Shown here one piece after another: positions 1 through 7,546 of a DNA stretch of 64,000 bases (its first letter is position 1; each line of letters opens with the position of its first letter). The translations under genes were made by a program, and so were the position numbers. The notes under the pieces are model-generated. The model had not been told where the DNA came from. It was given only the letters and a program-made list of their open reading frames with translations, and made no database searches. This DNA is from an uncultured Tenacibaculum sp. (GTDB lineage Bacteria; Bacteroidota; Bacteroidia; Flavobacteriales; Flavobacteriaceae): positions 620,001-684,000 of the forward strand of contig NZ_CANLTU010000002.1 in NCBI RefSeq assembly GCF_947494125.1, read 5' to 3'.

Positions 1-2
1 TA

Positions 3-266
3 CAATTAAACAGTGTTAAGAAAATGGTTGCTGAACAAAATATAACTTTAGACGCTACTGATGAAGCTATTAAGTATTTAGCGGAAAAAGGATATCAGCC
101 TGAATTTGGTGCACGTCCAGTAAAACGTGTTATACAAAAACAAGTATTGAATCAGTTGTCTAAAGAAATTTTATCAGGTAAAATAACTACAGATAGCATT
201 ATTTTATTAGATGCTTTCGATGATGAATTAGTCTTTAGAAATCAATCTGATTTGGTAGAAAAATAA
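3..266 (+). CDS. clpB: ClpB disaggregase, C-terminal fragment (cut by window edge)
   Basis: The reading frame is open from base 3, so the Met at base 24 is internal and the true start lies upstream of the window. What remains is the last ~87 residues: the AAA+ C-terminal small domain (D2-small), with the typical stretch TDEAIKYLAEKGYQPEFGAR followed by PVKRVIQKQV. ClpB is the Hsp100 ring ATPase that, with DnaK, pulls apart protein aggregates in the cytoplasm. The C-terminal part mediates hexamerisation. The ATPase domains are outside the window. A terminator hairpin follows at 290-320, so this is the last gene of its unit. Confidence 0.93.
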   Translation, partial: QLNSVKKMVAEQNITLDATDEAIKYLAEKGYQPEFGARPVKRVIQKQVLNQLSKEILSGKITTDSIILLDAFDDELVFRNQSDLVEK

Positions 267-289
267 AAATTAATATTATTTTATTTATC

Positions 290-320
290 AAAAGCGGTGT
301 ATTTATTACATCGCTTTTTC
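290..320 (+). terminator. Rho-independent terminator of clpB
   Basis: The AAAGCG-GTGTA arm pairs with TACA-TCGCTTT across a short AT loop and is followed by a T-rich tract. It sits 23 bp after the clpB stop. Confidence 0.75.
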
Positions 321-354
321 TTTTTTGAGTATATTCGTCAGCAAATTTACAAGC

Positions 355-852
355 ATGAAAAAATATTTTTTTTTACTAGTTTTTACCTTAAGCTCTATTG
401 TAGCATTTTCACAAGATAATGTTACTACTTATTATTTAATTCGTCATGCAGAAAAAGATAGAACAGATAAAGCGAATAAAAACCCAAACCTTAAAGAAAA
501 AGGAGAAAAACGAGCAAAAAAATGGGCAGAAGTGTTTAAAGATGTTAATTTTGACTTAGTTTATGCTACAAATTATAATAGGACTCAACAAACAGCAGCA
601 CCTACTGCTAAAAGTAAAAAGTTGAAAGTTTTAGCATATAATCCAAATAAATTATTCAATAAAGAATTTCAAAAAGCTACTAAAGGAAAAACGGTCTTAG
701 TTGTTGGTCACAGCAATACAACTCCTATGCTGGCTAATAAAATTTTAAATAAAGAAAAATATAAATTTATCAATGATCATAATAATGCTAATTTATACAT
801 AATTACAATCATTGATAATGTAAAGAATTCTATTTTATTAAAAATAGATTAA
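355..852 (+). CDS. Secreted histidine phosphatase (SixA/phosphoglycerate-mutase-like)
   Basis: About 165 residues. I place the start at 355 because it gives a clean signal peptide (MKKYFFLLVFTLSSIVAFSQ); the longer reading from 325 adds ten residues that spoil it. The catalytic motif LIRHAEK supplies the phospho-accepting His. R/N residues near YATNYNRTQQTA and a second His in VVGHSNTTP complete the histidine-phosphatase site. Family members remove phosphate from small molecules or phosphohistidine. With a signal peptide this one should act in the periplasm, and its substrate is unknown. The end overlaps tail-to-tail by 4 bp with the lipoprotein gene on the other strand. Confidence 0.85.
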   Translation: MKKYFFLLVFTLSSIVAFSQDNVTTYYLIRHAEKDRTDKANKNPNLKEKGEKRAKKWAEVFKDVNFDLVYATNYNRTQQTAAPTAKSKKLKVLAYNPNKLFNKEFQKATKGKTVLVVGHSNTTPMLANKILNKEKYKFINDHNNANLYIITIIDNVKNSILLKID

Positions 853-1592
853 TTTTTACTCAGTTTAACTTTAATGTTTTCTAAAATTATTTCTGAAAGT
901 TTTTTAAGTTTTCCTTCTTCATACAATTTATCTATCATATAAAAATCTATGTCTTTTTCTAAAGGTTTATAGTTATTATAGTCTACAAATCGAATTCCAT
1001 CAACAAACGTTTCTTTCTTAACATCTCTAAAACGTACTCCTCCTCCATTTGTATGATATTTATATGCTATATAATCTAACTGAAAATTATCTTTAAAAAA
1101 CCAATAAATAAATACATCATCAAAATCAGTTCCTCCTCCATTTTCATTAAAGGTTACTTCAACTTTATAATATTCTTTTCCTTTTATCTTTACTTTTCCT
1201 AAAATCTTTTTATAAACAGCTTTATCATTTAATCCTAATGGTAAAATAGAAAAATAGTGAACAGAGTTCACTGAATTTCCATAAGCTTTTTGTTTTTTGT
1301 CAGATAACTCAATTAAATTACCATTTATATACCTTTTAAAACTATTATTAGACAGTATATCTTTAATATTTAAACTGTCTTTTTTCTCTGTTTTTATAAA
1401 TTCAAAAACACCATTATTTCTATCTGCTTGATATTTTTTATTCCTAAAGTCAAAGGAAATTGAGGCATTTTTTAATACTTTTAATTTAGAATTTTCTATT
1501 GATTTATCTACTATCTCTTGTGCTGTATAACTAGGTTTACAAGAAACTAAAAATAGCATAACAATTGCATATATATATCGCATGTACTTCAT
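849..1592 (-). CDS. Predicted lipoprotein, DUF6503-like
   Basis: 247 residues. The N-terminus has a short hydrophobic segment ending in the lipobox FLVSC, followed by TAQEIVDKSIENSK. That opening is typical of Bacteroidota DUF6503-type lipoproteins, whose fold resembles LolA/LolB-like barrels. The rest alternates beta-strand-like stretches (for example YKVEVTFNENGGG and FIYWFFKDNFQLDYIAYKYH) with no catalytic motif that I can see. Function is unknown and an envelope location is expected. A second Met at residue 4 could also be the start. Confidence 0.7.
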   Translation of the reverse strand: MKYMRYIYAIVMLFLVSCKPSYTAQEIVDKSIENSKLKVLKNASISFDFRNKKYQADRNNGVFEFIKTEKKDSLNIKDILSNNSFKRYINGNLIELSDKKQKAYGNSVNSVHYFSILPLGLNDKAVYKKILGKVKIKGKEYYKVEVTFNENGGGTDFDDVFIYWFFKDNFQLDYIAYKYHTNGGGVRFRDVKKETFVDGIRFVDYNNYKPLEKDIDFYMIDKLYEEGKLKKLSEIILENIKVKLSKN

Positions 1593-1656
1593 TTTACTGT
1601 TTGTTTAAACAAAATTACAAGAATATTGTATGTACAATATTTAAAGTTATGTTAAT

Positions 1657-1683
1657 AAAAAAAGCAGCATATAAAGCTGCTTT
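1657..1683 (-). terminator. Terminator of ompW
   Basis: AAAGCAGC/GCTGCTTT stem with a 7-nt loop. On the minus strand it is followed by TTTTATT. It lies 24 bp beyond the ompW stop. Confidence 0.8.
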
Positions 1684-1706
1684 TTATTGTTTATTTTTAA
1701 AGAGTT

Positions 1707-2336
1707 TTAAAATCTCATACCTACTCCAAACCCAATTAGTAAAGGGTTAATATCAACATTAGCAGGAACTGTAGCTACACCAGCATTTACAGTAACATCT
1801 GTACTTAATCCTATATATTTAGCATCAATATTTAAAAACCAAGTATCATCTAAATCATAATCAAAACCAGCTTGAAAAGCATATCCAAAAGAGTTTTTAT
1901 AAGTTACATCAACAACAGCTCCAGGGTTTGCGCTATAAAAAATAGTGTAATTCCCTCCTACACCAATATAAGGTCTAAAATTATTTAAATTAAAATGGTA
2001 CTGAACTGTTAAAGTTGGTGGTAATAACCATACATGCCCTAAATCTACATTTCCTAGAGCAGTGTTCACAGCTTTAACATTATGCTTTGTTGTTCCTAAA
2101 ATTAATTCAGCTGCAATGTTTTCTGTAAAAAAATAGGTAAAATCAATTTCAGGAATTAAATTATTACTAATCTCTACATCGCCACCAATAGTTCCAATTG
2201 TTGCAGATTCGCTAGGCAAAACACTTACCCATCTAAATCTAGCTTGCCATTTTTTGTCTTCTTTTGTTTTTTCTTGTGCACTGATACTTCCTATTAATAG
2301 TACCCCAAAAATTAAGCTTAATACTACTTTTTTCAT
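1707..2336 (-). CDS. ompW: OmpW-family outer-membrane beta-barrel
   Basis: 209 residues with signal peptide MKKVVLSLIFGVLLIGSISAQ. The barrel shows OmpW hallmarks: FTENIAAELILGTTKH, the periplasmic loop with LGHVWLLPPTLTVQYHF, RPYIGVGGNYT, and the terminal LLIGFGVGMRF ending in Phe as Bam substrates do. OmpW proteins are eight-stranded barrels that pass small hydrophobic molecules, and in enterobacteria ompW is controlled by FNR. Here too the promoter carries a Crp/Fnr-like palindrome (2402-2415) at the spacing used for the nap and nos operons, so anaerobic induction is likely (inference). Confidence 0.9.
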   Translation of the reverse strand: MKKVVLSLIFGVLLIGSISAQEKTKEDKKWQARFRWVSVLPSESATIGTIGGDVEISNNLIPEIDFTYFFTENIAAELILGTTKHNVKAVNTALGNVDLGHVWLLPPTLTVQYHFNLNNFRPYIGVGGNYTIFYSANPGAVVDVTYKNSFGYAFQAGFDYDLDDTWFLNIDAKYIGLSTDVTVNAGVATVPANVDINPLLIGFGVGMRF

Positions 2337-2371
2337 AATTTTAAAATTTAATTATTCACTTATTTCTAAGA

Positions 2372-2415
2372 CAAAATTACCTTGAAGCTTTAGGGAATAT
2401 CATGACTAAAATCAT
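2372..2415 (-). promoter_or_regulatory. Crp/Fnr-like activator site plus -7 box of ompW
   Basis: Read on the minus strand: ATGATTTTAGTCAT, exactly 26 bp, then TTTG of a perfect TAnnTTTG box (TAATTTTG). This is the geometry of the five anaerobic-respiration promoters elsewhere in the window. The site lies 66 bp upstream of the ompW start. Confidence 0.72.
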
Positions 2416-2453
2416 AGTTTATTATTTTTATAAATAAGCTTAACAATTATATT

Positions 2454-2461
2454 TATATTTG
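2454..2461 (+). promoter_or_regulatory. -7 promoter box of smpB
   Basis: TATATTTG matches the Bacteroidota -7 consensus TAnnTTTG. It overlaps the longer possible smpB start at 2459, so translation most likely starts at 2471, leaving a very short or absent leader. Confidence 0.5.
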
Positions 2462-2470
2462 CTATTACTT

Positions 2471-2929
2471 ATGCAAAAAAAGATCAACATACAAAATAAA
2501 AAAGCTCGTTTTGAATACGAGATAATTGATAAATATACTGCTGGAATACAGCTTACTGGTACTGAAATAAAATCGATAAGACTCAGTAAAGCTCGTATAA
2601 CTGAAAGCTTTTGTGAGTTTAATGATCAAGGTGAACTTTTTGTTATTAATATGTATATTGAAGAATATGCTTTTGGTAATAATTATAACCACAAGCCAAA
2701 AAGTGAACGTCGATTATTATTAAATAAACGTGAGTTAAAAAAGCTTGAAAGAGAAGTTGAAGCCAAAGGAAGTACTATAGTGCCTCTTAAACTTTTTATA
2801 AATGAAAATGGTTGGGCTAAACTAGACATTGCTTTAGCTAAAGGTAAAAAAACGCATGACAAACGTCAAACAATAAAAGATAGAGATAATAAAAAAGATT
2901 TAGCAAGAATTAAAAAAGCATTTAATTAA
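2471..2929 (+). CDS. smpB: SsrA-binding protein SmpB
   Basis: About 152 residues from the Met at 2471. The start is chosen from the promoter position and because the protein then begins MQKKINIQNKKARFEYEI, the usual SmpB opening. Family signatures seen are GIQLTGTEIKSIR, EYAFGNNYNH, RRLLLNKREL, and the basic C-terminal tail with GKKTHDKRQTIKDRD, which enters the ribosomal decoding centre. SmpB delivers tmRNA to stalled ribosomes for trans-translation. The stop overlaps the start of the next gene (TAATG), so the two are translationally coupled. Confidence 0.95.
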   Translation: MQKKINIQNKKARFEYEIIDKYTAGIQLTGTEIKSIRLSKARITESFCEFNDQGELFVINMYIEEYAFGNNYNHKPKSERRLLLNKRELKKLEREVEAKGSTIVPLKLFINENGWAKLDIALAKGKKTHDKRQTIKDRDNKKDLARIKKAFN

Positions 2930-3825
2930 TGCTTATAGCTTTTTTTAATATTATTCACTGGAAAGAACTTTTATATTTTATTTTTTTACTCTTTCTATTC
3001 AAATTCTGTTTTTTATATGGTTGTGGCTTTAAAACAACACTTTCTTTTTTAGATTTAAGTATTTTATCCTTATCCACTACCTTTATCATTGGAACAGGTT
3101 ATTTAACAAATTATTATAAAAGAAAGCAAGGAAAGAAAAATGTTTTCCCTTTAGATAAAATAAAGGCTTCTATTCTTTTTTTTTCAATTTCAGGGATTTC
3201 TTTAGGAGTATTATTGTCATTTAAAATAAGTAAACCTTATTACAGTTTTATTTTTTTATGTTGTTTAATAGCTACTCTGATATATGCCAATAATACTAAG
3301 AAGAAAACTTTTTTAAATAGTATTGGGAGAGCCTTTTTAAAACCATTTATAATCTTAGTTGTTTTATGGTTTGATGCTCCAATAAACTTAAATACTTCTC
3401 AATGGGATCTGTTTTTTAAGTTGCAGTCAATTGCAATTGTGTATGTAATTATTTCTTTTTTGAGTAATTTTTATAGAGAAATAATAATTGATATTAATCA
3501 AATCAATTATGACTATGCTAGAAAAAACACAACACTACCTGTTATTTTAGGAAGAAAGAGAGCTAAAAATACAGCTTTAATAATCGTGGTTATTGTTAGT
3601 ATTATCATTTTGTATTTTTCAATAACTTATATTAAAAACAAAATACTACTATTAGCTATATTTTTTTTAGGAACGGTTCCAGAACTCTTTATTATTTACT
3701 TACTAATTAACGCATCTAGTTCAAATAACTATAAATTTTTATATAAGGTTTCTAATGTAGCTTACCTTCTAGCTATTTTTAGTGTCCCAATAGTTACTTA
3801 TTATTTTAAATATGTTATCAAATAA
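2929..3825 (+). CDS. UbiA-family prenyltransferase (GGGP synthase-like)
   Basis: 298 residues, strongly hydrophobic with about eight to nine membrane segments. UbiA enzymes attach a prenyl chain to an acceptor at the membrane using two Asp-rich Mg sites. The first site normally reads NDxxDxxxD, but here it reads TNYYKRKQGKKNVFP, which lacks the aspartates. The second region is better kept (REIIIDINQINYDYARKNTTLP, then LGRKRA). The acceptor is unknown; flavobacterial relatives are often named geranylgeranylglycerol-phosphate synthases. It starts inside the smpB stop and its end overlaps maf by 14 bp, giving a smpB-ubiA-maf operon. Confidence 0.75.
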   Translation: MLIAFFNIIHWKELLYFIFLLFLFKFCFLYGCGFKTTLSFLDLSILSLSTTFIIGTGYLTNYYKRKQGKKNVFPLDKIKASILFFSISGISLGVLLSFKISKPYYSFIFLCCLIATLIYANNTKKKTFLNSIGRAFLKPFIILVVLWFDAPINLNTSQWDLFFKLQSIAIVYVIISFLSNFYREIIIDINQINYDYARKNTTLPVILGRKRAKNTALIIVVIVSIIILYFSITYIKNKILLLAIFFLGTVPELFIIYLLINASSSNNYKFLYKVSNVAYLLAIFSVPIVTYYFKYVIK

Positions 3826-4393
3826 ACTATCAAAATTCAACATAATTCTAGCTTCTAATTCTCCAAGAAGACAACAACTTCTCAAAGATTTAGACTTAAG
3901 TTTTGAGATAAGAACCAAGGAAGTTGAAGAAATTTACCCTAATGAATTATTAGGTATTGAAATAACTGATTTTCTAGCTAATTTAAAATCGAAGCCTTTT
4001 GAAAATGAATTAAAAGAAAATGATCTTTTAATAACATCAGATACAATAGTTTGGTTTGATAATAAAGCATTAGGGAAGCCTAAAAATTATAAAGAAGCAT
4101 TTAAAATGCTTAAAGAGCTATCTAATAATACACATCAAGTAATAACTTCCATATGTTTTACAAGTAAAAAGAAGAAACATATTATTAATGATGCAACTAC
4201 CGTTACCTTTAAAAAGCTTACCGATGAAGAGATTAATTATTATATAAATACTTACAAACCTTTTGATAAAGCTGGTGCTTACGGCATTCAAGAATGGATT
4301 GGAAAAATAGGAATTACTCAAATAGAAGGTAGTTATTTTAATGTTATGGGCTTTCCTGTTCATAAACTTTATAAAGAATTAATAAATTTGTAG
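3812..4393 (+). CDS. maf: Maf-family nucleotide pyrophosphatase
   Basis: 193 residues with the N-terminal Maf signature ILASNSPRRQQLL, the catalytic region LLITSDTIVWFDNKALGKP, the motif TDEEINYYINTYKPFDKAGAYGIQEW and the end SYFNVMGFP. These enzymes hydrolyse non-canonical or modified NTPs (dTTP/UTP/m5U/pseudo-UTP subfamily) to the monophosphates and help house-cleaning. Length is normal. It overlaps the prenyltransferase gene, so it belongs to the smpB operon. Confidence 0.93.
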   Translation: MLSNKLSKFNIILASNSPRRQQLLKDLDLSFEIRTKEVEEIYPNELLGIEITDFLANLKSKPFENELKENDLLITSDTIVWFDNKALGKPKNYKEAFKMLKELSNNTHQVITSICFTSKKKKHIINDATTVTFKKLTDEEINYYINTYKPFDKAGAYGIQEWIGKIGITQIEGSYFNVMGFPVHKLYKELINL

Positions 4394-4413
4394 TATACAT
4401 TTTTATAAAAGAT

Positions 4414-4421
4414 TATTTTTG
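4414..4421 (+). promoter_or_regulatory. -7 box of the transketolase subunit gene
   Basis: TATTTTTG matches TAnnTTTG, 24 bp before the start codon. It suggests transcription separate from maf. Confidence 0.45.
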
Positions 4422-4445
4422 ACCCGTATTCACACAACATAACTG

Positions 4446-5396
4446 ATGAAAAAATATACTTATACTGAAAAAAAAGATACCAGATCTGGATTTGGTGATG
4501 GTTTAACTGAATTAGGAAAAACCAATGAGAACGTAGTTGCATTATGTGCAGATTTAACAGGATCATTAAAAATGGGCGATTTTGCTAAAAATCATCCAGA
4601 ACGTTTTTACCAAATTGGTATTGCTGAAGCAAACATGATGGGTATTGCTGCTGGATTAACGATTGGAGGTAAAATACCTTTTACGGGTACTTTTGCTAAC
4701 TTTTCAACAGGTCGTGTTTACGATCAAATTCGTCAATCAATTGCTTATTCAGATAAAAATGTGAAAATTTGTGCTTCTCATGCGGGATTAACTCTTGGTG
4801 AAGATGGAGCAACACACCAAATTTTAGAAGATATAGGTTTGATGAAAATGTTACCTGGTATGACAGTTATTAATACTTGTGATTACAGTCAAACTAAAGC
4901 TGCTACTCTTGCTATTGCAGATTTTGATGGACCAGTATATTTACGTTTTGGTAGACCAAAAGTACCAGTATTTATGACTGATGAGCCTTTTGAAATTGGT
5001 AAAGGAATTAAACTTACTGAAGGAAATGACGTTACTATTGTTGCCACTGGACATTTAGTTTGGGAAGCTTTACAAGCTGCAGAGCAATTAGAAGAAAAAG
5101 GTATTTCTGCTGAAGTAATTAATATTCATACGATTAAACCTTTAGATGAAGATATTATTTTAAAATCTGTAGCTAAAACTGGTTGTATTGTTACTGCTGA
5201 AGAGCATAATAAATATGGTGGTTTAGGTGAAAGTGTAGCTCGTTGTTTAGCCACTAATACCCCTACTCCACAAGAATTTGTAGCAGTAAATGATAGTTTT
5301 GGAGAATCTGCAACTCCAGCTGAATTAATGGAGAAATACGGATTGAATGATAAAGCAATTATTGCAGCTGTAGAAAAAGTAATTTCTAGGAAATAA
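4446..5396 (+). CDS. tktB: Transketolase, C-terminal (pyrimidine-binding) subunit
   Basis: 316 residues covering only the Pyr and C-terminal domains of transketolase. Visible motifs are RSGFGDGLTELGKTN, the cofactor-activating Glu in QIGIAEANMMGIAAGL, FANFSTGRVYDQIRQSIAY, SHAGLTLGEDGATHQ and VTAEEHNKYGGLGE. Together with a separate ~280-residue TPP-binding subunit it forms the pentose-phosphate enzyme that moves two-carbon ketol units. Flavobacteria usually encode the two halves side by side. Here the gene upstream is maf and the one downstream a barrel, so the partner must be elsewhere. Own promoter and terminator. Confidence 0.92.
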   Translation: MKKYTYTEKKDTRSGFGDGLTELGKTNENVVALCADLTGSLKMGDFAKNHPERFYQIGIAEANMMGIAAGLTIGGKIPFTGTFANFSTGRVYDQIRQSIAYSDKNVKICASHAGLTLGEDGATHQILEDIGLMKMLPGMTVINTCDYSQTKAATLAIADFDGPVYLRFGRPKVPVFMTDEPFEIGKGIKLTEGNDVTIVATGHLVWEALQAAEQLEEKGISAEVINIHTIKPLDEDIILKSVAKTGCIVTAEEHNKYGGLGESVARCLATNTPTPQEFVAVNDSFGESATPAELMEKYGLNDKAIIAAVEKVISRK

Positions 5397-5415
5397 ACTT
5401 TAAAACATAAAATTT

Positions 5416-5450
5416 AAGAGCATCATTTTATAGTTAAAATGATGCTTCTT
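5416..5450 (+). terminator. Terminator of the transketolase subunit gene
   Basis: AGCATCATTTTA pairs with TAAAATGATGCT across a short loop and is followed by TCTTC. It lies about 20 bp beyond the stop. Confidence 0.65.
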
Positions 5451-5514
5451 CATTTATATTCACTCAATAAATTAAATAAAAATAAGTTTTAATAATACAC
5501 TTAAATCAATAAAT

Positions 5515-6120
5515 ATGAAAAAAATAATTTTAATTGCGTTCCTTTTTATAGGAAGCATTCAATTTGCGCAAAGTCAAATTCACTTTGGAATTAAAGGTGG
5601 TGTAAACTACAATTCTAAATCTATTTCAAATGTAAGTAGTGACATTCTTAGTGGAGCAAAAAGTAAAACAGGATTTCATGCTGGTATTTGGACACGAGTA
5701 AAAATTCCTGTTATAGGTTTATTTATTCAACCTGAATTAGTATATACTCAATTAAGTAATGAAGTTGTGTATTTACCTAAATCTGCAAATCCTAGTACAA
5801 CTAGTTATGAATTTAGAAAAATAGATATACCTGTATTATTAGGGAAAAAAGTTTTTGGTGTTGGACGTATTTTCGTTGGACCTTCTTTTCAGTATATTTT
5901 AGATGGAGATTTCGGTATTAGTGATATTAAAGATGTAAAAGCCGATGGTTTTTCTATGGGAATGCAATTAGGTGCAGGTGTTGATTTAGGAAAATTAGGT
6001 TTAGATGTACGATGGGAAAGAGCTTTTTCTAGTACAGAAAGTAGCTTATTAAATACGAGTACCGTTAATTTTGATACACGAGTAAATCAAATTATAGTAG
6101 GACTTTCTTATAGATTTTAA
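5515..6120 (+). CDS. PorT-like outer-membrane beta-barrel protein
   Basis: 201 residues: signal peptide MKKIILIAFLFIGSIQFAQSQ, then the pattern IHFGIKGGVNYNS...TGFHAGIWTRVKIP..FIQPELVYTQ...RKIDIPVLLGKK, which is characteristic of the Bacteroidota outer-membrane barrel (PorT) family. It ends in VGLSYRF, with a terminal Phe for BAM insertion. Members are small barrels of mostly unknown role; PorT itself belongs to the type IX secretion system, but this paralogue class is broad, so I do not name it porT. It is a single-gene unit ending at a strong hairpin. Confidence 0.85.
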   Translation: MKKIILIAFLFIGSIQFAQSQIHFGIKGGVNYNSKSISNVSSDILSGAKSKTGFHAGIWTRVKIPVIGLFIQPELVYTQLSNEVVYLPKSANPSTTSYEFRKIDIPVLLGKKVFGVGRIFVGPSFQYILDGDFGISDIKDVKADGFSMGMQLGAGVDLGKLGLDVRWERAFSSTESSLLNTSTVNFDTRVNQIIVGLSYRF

Positions 6121-6136
6121 ATTAATCTTAAAGCAT

Positions 6137-6169
6137 AAAAAAACCGAAGTTAACAACTTCGGTTTTTTT
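6137..6169. terminator. Bidirectional terminator between converging genes
   Basis: AACCGAAGTT-AAC-AACTTCGGTT stem flanked by A-runs on the left and T-runs on the right. It sits between the barrel gene and the FKBP gene, which converge here, and can serve both. Confidence 0.85.
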
Positions 6170-6185
6170 ATTTTATATAGATATA

Positions 6186-7055
6186 TTATCTAATATCTCT
6201 ATTTAAGTAATCTGGTAATGTTGGGTTTTTAGGGTCACTAAAATCATTTCTTGGGTCACCATCACCATTAGCATCTTCATCTTTTGTTAATTTTCCATCA
6301 CCGTCATCATCAGCATCAGCATAATTAGGAACATTATTGCTATCAGTATCATCATTTCTAGGATCACCATCACCATCTACATCTTCAAAAATAGAAGGAA
6401 TACCATCTAAATCATCATCGGTGTTCTCTACTAGATCCCATAATTCAATATAAAAAAGTAAATTTTCATTAGGTAAAATAGAAGGAGATCTCCCGCCGTT
6501 TCTATATGCTAATCCTGAAGGGATAAATAAAATACCTTTACCTCCATTAATATAAGTTATTGGTCCGTTACCCGTTACATTTTCTCCTCCTTTAAAATGT
6601 ACAAAACTGTAGGTCCAACCTCTAATTACACGATTAAGTGAAAACCATGTAGTATTTTTATCAAAATCAGGGCTTAAACTATCTTTTCTTATAATTCTTT
6701 GTCCTCTATATTTTGCATAAACAGAATCCATAACCGTTGGAAATCCTTTTACAGGAACTGGAGTACCTATTCTATTTACATAATAATACAATTTATAATC
6801 TATATCATTTTCTTTTACATCCTTAGTTTTTAAATTAGGATCATCAAATAATGAAGTTTGCCCACTATCAATTACTTTAACAGAATCTAAAGTAGCATTA
6901 TAGTAATTGTTTTTTAAAAAGGTAACTAAAGAATCGTTATCTATTACAGCTTGAGCTTCATGGTCGAAATTAGCAGCAGTATTGCTTGACCCTCCACAAG
7001 AGTATAGGATAACACTAATTATAGCGGTGTAAAAAAAATGTTTAAATTTTATCAT
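6186..7055 (-). CDS. FKBP-type prolyl isomerase lipoprotein with Asp-rich calcium-binding tail
   Basis: 289 residues. The N-terminus has a lipobox (VILYSC followed by GGSS). Residues ~90-215 resemble an FKBP fold: RVIRGWTYSFVHFKGGENVTG, GGKGILFIPSGLAYRNGG and LLFYIELWDLVE. The last ~70 residues are thrombospondin-type-3-like repeats (DDDLDGIPSIFEDVDGDGDP and similar, ending DPKNPTLPDYLNRDIR), which bind calcium in related proteins. It should be anchored in the envelope and help fold exported proteins. The isomerase pocket looks only partly conserved, so catalysis is likely but not certain. Confidence 0.82.
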   Translation of the reverse strand: MIKFKHFFYTAIISVILYSCGGSSNTAANFDHEAQAVIDNDSLVTFLKNNYYNATLDSVKVIDSGQTSLFDDPNLKTKDVKENDIDYKLYYYVNRIGTPVPVKGFPTVMDSVYAKYRGQRIIRKDSLSPDFDKNTTWFSLNRVIRGWTYSFVHFKGGENVTGNGPITYINGGKGILFIPSGLAYRNGGRSPSILPNENLLFYIELWDLVENTDDDLDGIPSIFEDVDGDGDPRNDDTDSNNVPNYADADDDGDGKLTKDEDANGDGDPRNDFSDPKNPTLPDYLNRDIR

Positions 7056-7093
7056 TTAGTTTTGAAATTTTAACGCGCAATTTACCATTTTTA

Positions 7094-7101
7094 TACCTTT
7101 G
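7094..7101 (+). promoter_or_regulatory. -7 box of hslR
   Basis: TACCTTTG fits TAnnTTTG, 33 bp before the hslR start. Confidence 0.45.
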
Positions 7102-7134
7102 TAAAAAATGAATCTTTAAATTTTAACTTTTTAT

Positions 7135-7524
7135 ATGAGAATTGATAAATATTTGTGGTGTATTCGCTTATTTAAAACACGTAGTATAGCTACAGAAGCA
7201 TGTAAAAAGGGACATGTTAAAATTGATGGCACTAATTTAAAACCTTCTAAAGATATATTTGGAAACGAAGAAATTACTATTAGAAAAAATCAAATAAATT
7301 ATAAAATTAAAGTTTTAGACATCCCTCCTAACAGAGTTGGTGCTAAATTGGTAGATTTATATAGAAAAGATTTAACACCTAAAGAAGAATTTGAAAAAAC
7401 GGAGTTATTAAAGTATTCAAAAGATTATTATAGAAAAAAAGGTACAGGAAGGCCAACAAAAAAAGATCGACGTGATATTGACGATTATTATGAAGATTCT
7501 GATGAAAAAAATCTTAATTTATAA
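7135..7524 (+). CDS. hslR: S4-domain RNA-binding protein, Hsp15-like
   Basis: 129 residues. The N-terminal S4 fold is clear: MRIDKYLWCIRLFKTRSIAT, ACKKGHVKIDG and PSKDIFGNEEITIRK. A basic, charged C-terminal tail follows (YRKKGTGRPTKKDRRDIDD), as in Hsp15. Hsp15 binds 50S subunits carrying stalled nascent chains and helps recycle them. The phosphoribosyltransferase gene follows after 22 bp, and aroK lies on the opposite strand beyond it. Confidence 0.88.
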   Translation: MRIDKYLWCIRLFKTRSIATEACKKGHVKIDGTNLKPSKDIFGNEEITIRKNQINYKIKVLDIPPNRVGAKLVDLYRKDLTPKEEFEKTELLKYSKDYYRKKGTGRPTKKDRRDIDDYYEDSDEKNLNL

Positions 7525-7546
7525 TAACTTTACAAAAAAAACAAAC

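Noticed and set aside
2459..2470. smpB start at 2459
   Set aside because: It overlaps the TATATTTG promoter box; the Met at 2471 gives the normal SmpB N-terminus.
7472..7546. Longer start of the phosphoribosyltransferase
   Set aside because: It runs back into hslR and gives an unnatural Ile/Lys-rich N-terminus.
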